From the NCBI GenBank assembly GCA_964456925.1, contig CAYWCX010000002.1, positions 1-49,722 on the forward strand: a stretch of 49,722 nucleotides of DNA, read 5' to 3'. The notes beneath the pieces were generated by a model, which did not search any database, had not been told where the DNA came from, and saw only the letters and a list, made by a program, of their open reading frames with translations. The stretch's first letter is position 1; every line of letters begins with the position of its first letter. The translations under genes and the position numbers were made by a program. The stretch comes from JBAZKK01 sp964456925. Its GTDB lineage: Bacteria; Omnitrophota; Gorgyraeia; Gygaellales; Profunditerraquicolaceae. This document shows, piece after piece, positions 42,921-49,722 of the stretch.

Positions 42921-45428
42921 ATGAGAAAAAATATCATTACCGTTACCTCTCTACTTGCCGTTTTAACCCTGAATATCTATTTTCGCTGTTACCCCGTTTT
43001 CCTGCCCCAATTAAAAACTCAGGCCCGCGACCTCATTGAGGGCGATATCCTTGATACCGCAAGGCTTGAAGTAAATAACAAATTTCCCGGATATGACCCG
43101 GTGATAAAGGAAGGGCTGAGCCAGGCATTATTTTCAGATTACCTCAGGAATAATAAAAAAGAAATTAATAAACAGGTTAACGGGGAATACCGGCGTCTTA
43201 AGGACAGATATCAGGATGAGTCCGGCCAGACCTATCTTATGGAACTGGATGGCTGGCATTGGGCGCGCTACGTTGATAATATCATCCGCCACGGCTATCC
43301 CGGGGATAGCATCAGGAACGGCAGGCAGTTTGATGAATTTATGCTTGCGCCTGTCGGGAGTTATTTATCCTGGAATACCCCTTTTTTTTACTTTTGTGCT
43401 TTTCTCTATAGGGTATTTTCTCTTATCAGGCCCCCGCCTTTATTAACCTTCCTCTTTTACCTGCCGCTGTTTTTTATAACGATATTCCTGATTTTGCTGT
43501 ACTTCTTTTGCGTAAGGCATTGGGATGATATAACGGCGTTTGTCTCCTGCTTTTTTGTGGGGTTATCTCCGATATTTTTCACCCGCAGCTGGGCAGGGTG
43601 GTTCGATACCGACATCCTGAATTTGACTTTCCCATTGGTTATTGTCTGGGCGTACCTGACGGCTTATGAAAAGAATTCCCTCAAGAAAGGCCTTCTTTAT
43701 TTGTTATTGTCCGCTTTTTTAATAGGTTTGTTTTCTTCCTTCTGGCTTCACTGGTGGTTTATTTTCGTCCTTTTGATTATCTACGAAATATACTCGCTGG
43801 TTAATTTAATACTGGTGCGCTGGCAGTATAGAGAGGAGACCTTCGGTTTAGTCAAAAGGCATATTCTTTCGCTTATTTTATTCTTAATTTTCAGTTTAGG
43901 ATGTATTATCCTCTTTAGCGGCTCCAGGCCGCTGGAAGGCTTCGGTTATCAGTTTAGGGAGTCGCTTACCTTAAACCAGGCCGTTTCGAATTCTATCTGG
44001 CCTAATGTCTACAGTACCGTGGGAGAACTAAGGAGGCCGGATTTTCTCTGGATTGTCCATTCCGTAGGCGGCTTAACACTCTTCTTGCCGGCCCTGGTAT
44101 TCCTTTTGGGGTTATTTTTGCTTACTGCCCGCAACAAAAAATATACCGTTTTACAGCGCGAGGCAATCATTGTATTGACCTTCTGGTTTATCGCAATGTT
44201 CCTTGCCTGTCTTAGCGGAATACGGTTCTCCATGTTTTTACTCATACCGCTGGGGATTGCGTTGGGTTGGGGCATAAGCGAGATATACCTTTATTTCAAG
44301 AAGAGCCGCAAAACAGCGTTGTATATTTTATTAGCGTTTCTGCTGCTTTTCACTGTTAAGGTTGCGGGGAACGCCATCCCCATCGCGCGGGAAGCGCGGC
44401 CTTTTATGGATGATAATTGGCATAAACTGCTTACTGCCATAAAGGAAAAGACCTCCGAAGACGCCATATTGAACTCCTGGTGGGACTTCGGGGATTGGTT
44501 TAAGGCTGTCGCGGCAAGGAGGGTTATCTTTGACGGCCAGAGCCAGAATACCCCCCAGGCCCATTGGATGGCTGCGGTATTGCTCAGTAACGATGAGGGA
44601 GAGGCGATAGCAATGTTGCGTATGCTGAATAACGGCGCAAACAGGGCCTTTGAGATTATCGATAAAAACTTCAACGACCCTTTTCGCGCAGTGATGTTTC
44701 TTAAGAGGGTAATGGCGCTTAACAGCAGAAGAGCGACAATGGAACTGCGCAATGCCTTGCCTGATGCCGATGCCAGGAAGGTAGCCGGCATTCTTTTTAA
44801 TACGCCTGCGGAGGCTTATTTTATCGTAGATTATACCCTTTTAGATAAGGCATCTCCCATTTCTTTTCTCGCTAACTGGGATTTCGGCAAGGTCTATATC
44901 AGAAAAAATCTGGGCAGAAAAAAGAAGGAAGAGATAACGGGCGCTCTCGAGAAAAGCGGCCTTGATAACAAGTCAATAGAAAGGTTGTATCAGGAGGCAA
45001 AATTAGTCCCCGCGTTCGACCTGGAAAGCTGGCTATCTAAAAAGGTTATTTTCAGGAGCGGCCTGGTAAAGGGGAGTTTCCAAAACGGCGCCGTTCTTTT
45101 CGGAAACGGCATGGTTTATAAACCGGGGCAGAAGCGGATATACCTTTACGTCGGATGCGAGCGCAAATATAAAACTCCCCGCAGTCTCTTTATTTTCAAC
45201 CGCGGCAGATTAAAAGAAATCAGGTATCCCGCTGCCGAGCTGGATTATTCGGTCCTGGTTTTCAGGAGAAAAGGCGAATATTATGCCGTTGCCCTTGACC
45301 GCGAACTCGCCGAGAGTTTGCTGGTGCGCCTGTATTTCCTGCGCGCGCAGGGGTTGAGGCATTTCAGGCCCTTCCTGGAGACGAGAGAGGAGGGCAGCGC
45401 GATACGTGTTTTCAAAATTAATTGGTAA
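42921..45428 (+). CDS. STT3/PglB/AglB-family oligosaccharyltransferase
   Basis: This 835-aa GT-C membrane enzyme is expected to transfer a lipid-linked glycan to Asn in N-X-S/T sequons on the outer face of the inner membrane. About 12 membrane helices occupy residues ~5-480. Catalytic landmarks are visible: MELDGWHWARYVDNI (Asp110), the second acidic motif WFDTDILN (Asp229/Asp231), YSTVGEL (Glu369, the SVSE/TIXE site), and the sequon-binding WWDFG at residues 520-524. The C-terminal ~330 residues are periplasmic. It follows the sequon-rich pilin genes and precedes glycosyltransferase genes. Confidence 0.9.
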   Translation: MRKNIITVTSLLAVLTLNIYFRCYPVFLPQLKTQARDLIEGDILDTARLEVNNKFPGYDPVIKEGLSQALFSDYLRNNKKEINKQVNGEYRRLKDRYQDESGQTYLMELDGWHWARYVDNIIRHGYPGDSIRNGRQFDEFMLAPVGSYLSWNTPFFYFCAFLYRVFSLIRPPPLLTFLFYLPLFFITIFLILLYFFCVRHWDDITAFVSCFFVGLSPIFFTRSWAGWFDTDILNLTFPLVIVWAYLTAYEKNSLKKGLLYLLLSAFLIGLFSSFWLHWWFIFVLLIIYEIYSLVNLILVRWQYREETFGLVKRHILSLILFLIFSLGCIILFSGSRPLEGFGYQFRESLTLNQAVSNSIWPNVYSTVGELRRPDFLWIVHSVGGLTLFLPALVFLLGLFLLTARNKKYTVLQREAIIVLTFWFIAMFLACLSGIRFSMFLLIPLGIALGWGISEIYLYFKKSRKTALYILLAFLLLFTVKVAGNAIPIAREARPFMDDNWHKLLTAIKEKTSEDAILNSWWDFGDWFKAVAARRVIFDGQSQNTPQAHWMAAVLLSNDEGEAIAMLRMLNNGANRAFEIIDKNFNDPFRAVMFLKRVMALNSRRATMELRNALPDADARKVAGILFNTPAEAYFIVDYTLLDKASPISFLANWDFGKVYIRKNLGRKKKEEITGALEKSGLDNKSIERLYQEAKLVPAFDLESWLSKKVIFRSGLVKGSFQNGAVLFGNGMVYKPGQKRIYLYVGCERKYKTPRSLFIFNRGRLKEIRYPAAELDYSVLVFRRKGEYYAVALDRELAESLLVRLYFLRAQGLRHFRPFLETREEGSAIRVFKINW

Positions 45429-45452
45429 CCCTGGGCCTATTCTTCGCAAGAG

Positions 45453-46613
45453 ATGAGGATAGCCTTTATTTACGATGTAATTTATCCGTTTGTAAAAGGC
45501 GGAGCCGAGAAGAGGAATTGGGAAATAGCCAAAAGGCTCAGCGCCAGGGGCCATGAGGTGCACCTCTTCGGCATGAAATCCTGGGATGGCCCGCCTGATA
45601 TCGTAAGCGAAGGCGTATACCTGCACGGCATCTGTAATTTCCGCAACCTCTACCTTAAAGAAGGCAGGAGGGATTTGGGCGAGGTTTTGTATTTCTCGCG
45701 GCACCTCTTGCCGGCCTTATGGAAGTTAAAATTCGATATTATCGATTGCAATGCCTTCCCGTATTTGCCGTTTTTCCTGGTTAAAATAATATCGCGGCTT
45801 AAGAATACAGCATTGGTAGTTACCTGGCAGGAGGTATGGGGCAGTTATTGGTATAGTTATTTAGGATATTTGAGGGGATTTTTTGCCAGGGTTATCGAAC
45901 GGCTGGTTATCAAGCTCTCGGATAATATCATCGTCCATTCGTTAACAACCAAAAGAGAGTTAACCCGATGCGGTTTTAAAGAAGAAAATATAAAGATAAT
46001 CCCCCACGGTATCGATTTAAAAATTACAGGAGATACCCCCGCGGCTTTAGATGAGACTGATTTGATATTTGCGGGAAGGTTGATTAGAGATAAAAACGCA
46101 GATATTTTAATTAAGTCTGTTTTATCCGTCAAAAAAAGTTTCAATGCCATAAAATGTATTATTATCGGCGAAGGCCCGGAAAAGGAAAAACTCGTCGGCT
46201 TGGCAGACAGGTTGAATTTAAAAGATAACGTTATTTTTAAGGATTTTCTCGGATATAAAGAGCTGATAGCGCATATGAAGGCTTCTAAGATTTTTGTCTT
46301 TCCTTCCGTGCGGGAAGGTTTTGGAATAGTGGTTATTGAAGCGATGGCCTGCGGCTTGCCCGTAATTACAGTAAGGCATCCGATGAATGCGGCAGCCGAA
46401 CTTGTCGAAGACGGGAAAAGCGGGTTTATCTGTCAGCCAGGCGAAGAAGGAATAGCCTTAAAAATAAAGGTCCTTCTTAAGGATTACAATTTGAGGAATA
46501 ATATGGCTAGCCGGGCAAAAGAGATTGCAAGGGGCTATGGCTGGGATAGGATAGCCGAGGGAAATGAGGCGTTTTATCGCCTCGCAATAAACAGGCATTC
46601 GGCTCAGGAATAA
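45453..46613 (+). CDS. GT4-family glycosyltransferase
   Basis: This 386-aa GT-B enzyme begins MRIAFIYDVIYPFVKGGAEKRNWEIAKRL and carries the acceptor-side GGAEKR loop. The nucleotide-sugar signature near the C-terminus reads VFPSVREGFGIVVIEAMACGLPVI, the E-x7-E motif of family GT4. Sugar and acceptor cannot be predicted. Its location behind the oligosaccharyltransferase suggests that it builds the lipid-linked glycan, though lipopolysaccharide work is possible. It acts in the cytoplasm. Confidence 0.9.
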   Translation: MRIAFIYDVIYPFVKGGAEKRNWEIAKRLSARGHEVHLFGMKSWDGPPDIVSEGVYLHGICNFRNLYLKEGRRDLGEVLYFSRHLLPALWKLKFDIIDCNAFPYLPFFLVKIISRLKNTALVVTWQEVWGSYWYSYLGYLRGFFARVIERLVIKLSDNIIVHSLTTKRELTRCGFKEENIKIIPHGIDLKITGDTPAALDETDLIFAGRLIRDKNADILIKSVLSVKKSFNAIKCIIIGEGPEKEKLVGLADRLNLKDNVIFKDFLGYKELIAHMKASKIFVFPSVREGFGIVVIEAMACGLPVITVRHPMNAAAELVEDGKSGFICQPGEEGIALKIKVLLKDYNLRNNMASRAKEIARGYGWDRIAEGNEAFYRLAINRHSAQE

Positions 46614-46664
46614 ACGCCCTGATGCCGCGCCGGTCAGCAGGATTATGCTCTATATTTGGATAAT

Positions 46665-47846
46665 ATGCTTAAGAGTTTATTTATAAAAATCTTGGCAAGA
46701 TTAATGCTGGTATCGGGATTAATCGTAAGAAAAAAAAGAACCATTGCTTCAAAAGAAATAAGGTCCATATTGATAAACAGGACAGACAGGCTGGGGGATG
46801 CGGTTATAAGCCTGCCTTTCTTAATGGAGTTAAGTAAGCGTTTTGAAATTACGGTGCTTACTTCAGGTTACAATGATTTTATATTAAGGGATTTTCTGAA
46901 GACGCGGGTATTTATCGAAGAGCCGCCAACCTTTTTTAAAGATGTAATGATGATTCTGGGGCATTCCGTTCATTTTAGAACCCCCGGGAAAAAAACGAGC
47001 GCCCCCGAGTATGACCTGTATCTGGGTCTGACGGGGATAAGGGGCCTGAATATATTTCTAAAAGCCAAAAAACAGAACCTCTGCCGCTATTACGCAGATT
47101 TTAATTTAGGGCCATGGAACTTACTTTTGGATTACGCCGCCCCCGGCAATCCTGTCTTATTTGCCAAAACGCATATCCTGGATTCCTACAGGCAGTCGTT
47201 AAAGAAAAGCTTGAACTTGAATCTGGATGTGCCGGATTATGTTGATTTCGGCTCCAGGGCAATAAAACCAAAAAATCTAAACATAGAGGAGCCTTATATA
47301 TTAGTGAACATTTTGGGATTTAACAGATTCCGCGGCCCGACACCCGGGATGTTTGCGGAAATTTTAAATCAGATAGGTTTTGCGGGTACAATTGTAGTTA
47401 TGGATGAGTTAGGGCAGCCCAACCTGGAAGAATTCAAGAAACATATCCGCAAGAGCGAAATTATTTACTTAGAGGAGGATTATACGGCATGGGAGCTGTT
47501 GTATCTCTCCCGGCACAGTCTTTTATATATCGGCTCCGATTCGGGAATAACCCAATTTTTAGAAAAAGCAACGAATAGTTTAATCTTTTTTGGCAATGGC
47601 TCTTTTCTGGCCTGGGGGCCGTACTCCAAAAATGATTATCAAAGAAAAAAGGCGGGCGGGTTAGTTATAGGCGAGGCCAGGAATTCGGCAGGATTGGTTA
47701 AAAAAATAATTTACAGGCCCGTATGGTGCAGGCCTTGTTTTGATATCGGATGCCGGACATACCGCTGCATTAGTAGGATTAATACGGGAATGGTCGCGAG
47801 CGAAATAGACGCTACTTTAAACAAAAATTTAACCCCTTTTCGTTAA
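46665..47846 (+). CDS. GT9-family (heptosyltransferase-like) glycosyltransferase
   Basis: This 393-aa protein is read from ATG 46665; TTG 46656 is an alternative start. INRTDRLGDAVISLPFLMEL is the N-terminal signature of ADP-heptose:LPS heptosyltransferases, and LYIGSDSGITQFLEKAT matches their GSDSGxxH-type site, with Gln in place of the usual His. An unusual Cys-rich tail, WCRPCFDIGCRTYRC, follows. The substrate is unknown. Codon use is more AT-rich than in region 1, as for other envelope genes here. Confidence 0.8.
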   Translation: MLKSLFIKILARLMLVSGLIVRKKRTIASKEIRSILINRTDRLGDAVISLPFLMELSKRFEITVLTSGYNDFILRDFLKTRVFIEEPPTFFKDVMMILGHSVHFRTPGKKTSAPEYDLYLGLTGIRGLNIFLKAKKQNLCRYYADFNLGPWNLLLDYAAPGNPVLFAKTHILDSYRQSLKKSLNLNLDVPDYVDFGSRAIKPKNLNIEEPYILVNILGFNRFRGPTPGMFAEILNQIGFAGTIVVMDELGQPNLEEFKKHIRKSEIIYLEEDYTAWELLYLSRHSLLYIGSDSGITQFLEKATNSLIFFGNGSFLAWGPYSKNDYQRKKAGGLVIGEARNSAGLVKKIIYRPVWCRPCFDIGCRTYRCISRINTGMVASEIDATLNKNLTPFR

Positions 47847-47894
47847 AGTCTGCTAATATATTGATAAAAATATAACGACAATAAATAATCACAA

Positions 47895-48617
47895 ATGGCT
47901 AAGGCTAAAGGAAGGCCGATTTTCGTAGAAGAGAAGTGCAGAAAGGATGTCGAGCGGGCGCACAAAATCTATGTTAAGCTGCCTTTCTTAAAGAAAGATT
48001 ACGCGGTCCTGAAAAATATCCCCAAGAACGCTACCGTGCTGGATATAGGTTGCAGTGACGGCAGGTATCTAAAAAGGGCATCTTTTATCAGGAAAGATTT
48101 ACGCTTAATCGGCCTGGATATCGATACCTATCTTGCGAGTATAAATATTCAGGAGTTAGACCTGTTCGTGCTCTCTGATTGCAATATTCGGTTGCCTTTT
48201 AAAGACGAAAGCATGGATTTCGTTCATTGTTCCCACGTCCTGGAACATCTGCACGCCCCCGCCCTTTTTATCAGCGAGACCTTCCGTGTTCTAAAGAAAA
48301 AAGGGTTAGCGTATATAGAAACGCCCGAGGCAAAGAGGGTGTTTTTGCCGTCGTTTGGGATAATCGGAGGTGTAAATTTTTACGATGACCCTACGCATAT
48401 CCGCCCTTATACCAAAGAGTCGCTAAGGAGGCTGGCTTTACAAGCCGGTTTTAAAGAGGGCAATATCAAGGTATTTTTTGCGCGCAATTGGTTTAATATC
48501 CTGTTTCTTCCTTATGCGCTATTTAAGTTTTTTGCTACCGGATACAATGTTTATCTTGATATAATATTGCAGCCTGTTTTCAGCCTGGATGTCGGAGGTG
48601 TTTTTATAAAGGATTGA
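47895..48617 (+). CDS. Class I SAM-dependent methyltransferase
   Basis: This 240-aa protein has the SAM-binding VLDIGCSDGRYL (motif I), an acidic residue at LIGLDID, and DFVHCSHVLEHLHAP, typical of Methyltransf_11/23 enzymes. A later segment, DDPTHIRPYTKESLRRLALQAGF, is common in methyltransferases of sugar or lipid pathways. It is the last gene of the glycan block; it might methylate the glycan, but the target is unknown. Confidence 0.85.
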   Translation: MAKAKGRPIFVEEKCRKDVERAHKIYVKLPFLKKDYAVLKNIPKNATVLDIGCSDGRYLKRASFIRKDLRLIGLDIDTYLASINIQELDLFVLSDCNIRLPFKDESMDFVHCSHVLEHLHAPALFISETFRVLKKKGLAYIETPEAKRVFLPSFGIIGGVNFYDDPTHIRPYTKESLRRLALQAGFKEGNIKVFFARNWFNILFLPYALFKFFATGYNVYLDIILQPVFSLDVGGVFIKD

Positions 48618-48624
48618 TTTGCAT

Positions 48625-48700
48625 GGGGCTGTAGCTCAGCTGGGAGAGCACCTCGTTCGCAACGAGGGGGTCAGGGGTTCAAATCCCCTCAGCTCCACCA
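48625..48700 (+). tRNA. tRNA-Ala (anticodon CGC)
   Basis: The 76-nt cloverleaf has acceptor ggggctg/cagctcc with the G3:U70 wobble that marks alanine tRNAs. The D arm is gctc...gagc, the anticodon stem is cctcg/cgagg with loop ttcgcaa (anticodon CGC, codon GCG), and the T arm is agggg-ttcaaat-cccct. CCA is encoded. Its last 12 bases overlap the convergent recombinase gene. Confidence 0.97.
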
Positions 48701-49722
48701 TGTTGGAAATGGGGCGTTGTCAAGGTAGGGGCGGAAGGTACCTTCCGCCGAGAAAACGAGGCGGCGCTCTTTTAAAATACAGTTCGAACCAATCTTTTTC
48801 AGAAATTCTTTCTGGGATTCTAAATTTCCCTCATTGAGAGCATAACTTCCCTCATTCAAAGTAGTTACAAAGCGCCTGGCCTGTTCGAACCGATTATTAC
48901 CCTCATCTGCAAAATCTCCTAACCTTTCCTGCAAATCCTTTTTTAAGTTCACTAATTCATTCTTTTTAAGGTTATATTCCTCAAGCGAGAGGGAGCCTTG
49001 TAAATAAAGGTCTATAAGCTTACTTATTTTTGCGTCTATTTCTTTTATACGTGTCTGGAGATTTTGCAGATGAGTATGTGATGATTGGGCGATATGCTCT
49101 TTGTCTTTTCCGAGTTCTTTAAGGATGTTATCCGCCCAATCATCACGTAAAGAAACTTTTTGAATGTATTCTTGTATCTGATGCGCCAGCGCCTCTTCCC
49201 GGATAAACTTTTGACCCTTGCCTTTACAAGGAGAAAGCTTTCTTGTACAGTGGTAATAATGATGGCCTTTCTGTATTTCTGCTGTAACTGTTGCCCCGCA
49301 AACCCCGCAACGCATTACTCCCTTAAAAACAGAATATTTTGTATTTTTACTTTGCGGCTTGCCGCGCTGGCGCATCACTAATTGCACTCGGTCGAAAAGT
49401 TTCTTGGTAATAATGGGTTCATGCTTACCTTCAAAGTGTTCTCCCCAATAGGAGAGGAGTCCGTAGTAGAAGGGATTAGTGAGTATCTGTTGGCACTTGC
49501 TTATTCGTAGCTTATTTCCCATTTGGGTGGCAAAGCCGAGGGCGTTCATGGCTTCGGTTAAGCGCTCTAGGGTATAGTTGCCTGTGGCGTATAATTCAAA
49601 CATCTTCCTAAGTAACGGAGCCTTATTCTTATCTATAACAACCGTTCTTGTCTTGGTATCATTAAGATAGCCGACTGGCGCGGGGCCACAATGGATGCCA
49701 TTACGTATTTTCTGCCTAATCC
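48689..49722 (-). CDS. Large serine recombinase, C-terminal part (partial)
   Basis: The minus-strand frame is open to the window edge, so the N-terminal catalytic domain lies beyond it. The visible 344 residues start at IRQKIRNGIHCGPAPVGYLN, include the recombinase domain (RISKCQQILTNPFYYGLL), a zinc beta-ribbon (RCGVCGATV...YHCTRK...PCKG) and a coiled coil (LQNLQTRIKEIDAKISKLID), typical of large serine integrases and transposases. The stop and last three codons lie within the 3' end of tRNA-Ala. It is likely the integrase of an element inserted here. Confidence 0.9.
   Translation of the reverse strand, partial: IRQKIRNGIHCGPAPVGYLNDTKTRTVVIDKNKAPLLRKMFELYATGNYTLERLTEAMNALGFATQMGNKLRISKCQQILTNPFYYGLLSYWGEHFEGKHEPIITKKLFDRVQLVMRQRGKPQSKNTKYSVFKGVMRCGVCGATVTAEIQKGHHYYHCTRKLSPCKGKGQKFIREEALAHQIQEYIQKVSLRDDWADNILKELGKDKEHIAQSSHTHLQNLQTRIKEIDAKISKLIDLYLQGSLSLEEYNLKKNELVNLKKDLQERLGDFADEGNNRFEQARRFVTTLNEGSYALNEGNLESQKEFLKKIGSNCILKERRLVFSAEGTFRPYLDNAPFPTWWS
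48730..48749. repeat. Perfect 20-bp palindrome in the recombinase 3' end
   Basis: ggcggaaggt followed by its exact reverse complement, accttccgcc. It lies 30 bases from the tRNA end, inside codons for a SAEGTFRP segment. It might be an attachment or operator site, or a coding coincidence. Confidence 0.5.

Noticed and set aside
48689..49603. Recombinase as a complete 304-aa gene starting at 49603
   Set aside because: The frame continues upstream to the window edge with typical recombinase residues (KIRNGIHCGPAPVGYL), so the gene is longer and truncated by the window.

Overview
The window is about 50 kb of a roughly half-GC bacterial chromosome, almost every gene on the + strand and packed in overlapping operons. 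No single marker fixes the taxon. The mix of a diderm secretin and ExbB/ExbD system, the LL-diaminopimelate aminotransferase (DapL) route to lysine, TMTC-like membrane/TPR proteins and dense pseudopilin clusters fits an uncultured diderm lineage such as Omnitrophota (OP3); that is inference. Two runs of exactly 100 N, each flanked by an identical 55-bp direct repeat, show that this is a scaffold from a k-mer assembly, probably a metagenome-assembled genome.

Region 1 (1-22.5 kb) is a biosynthetic supercluster: the end of acpP, fabF, leuC-leuD-leuB, asd, truA, rplM-rpsI, then a promoter-led run argC-argJ-argB-argD-argF-argG-argH-lysA-dapF-dapA-dapB-dapL-folK-panC and an aspartate dehydrogenase-like gene. 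It encodes arginine synthesis from glutamate (ArgJ acetyl-recycling type, carbamoyl phosphate made elsewhere), lysine/DAP synthesis by the aminotransferase shortcut (only lysC missing), and the last two enzymatic steps of the leucine-specific branch. Two related ~180-nt hairpin elements sit in the only long spacers, before asd and before dapB, and keep their pairing through compensatory base changes.

Region 2 (22.5-32.3 kb) holds a small basic two-repeat protein, a TMTC-like membrane glycosyltransferase with TPRs, uvrA, a large exported TPR protein, and an ExbB-ExbD-TonB-like energy-transducing operon followed by small zinc-ribbon and winged-helix proteins.

Region 3 (32.3-48.6 kb) is a type IV pilus / type II secretion-like locus: PilX-like protein, HTH regulator, PilM-PilN fusion (GspL-like), PilO, PilP, PilQ, PilB, PilC and six prepilins. 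It is followed directly by an STT3/PglB/AglB-family oligosaccharyltransferase, two glycosyltransferases and a methyltransferase. The seven pilin-like proteins carry about 30 N-X-S/T sequons by hand count, whereas the cytoplasmic PilB has none. The simplest reading is a pilus whose subunits are N-glycosylated by the neighbouring transferase, which is the most interesting system in the window.

Region 4 (48.6 kb to the end) is a tRNA-Ala(CGC) whose 3' end overlaps the last codons of a convergent large serine recombinase. This looks like the junction of an integrated mobile element that continues beyond the window.
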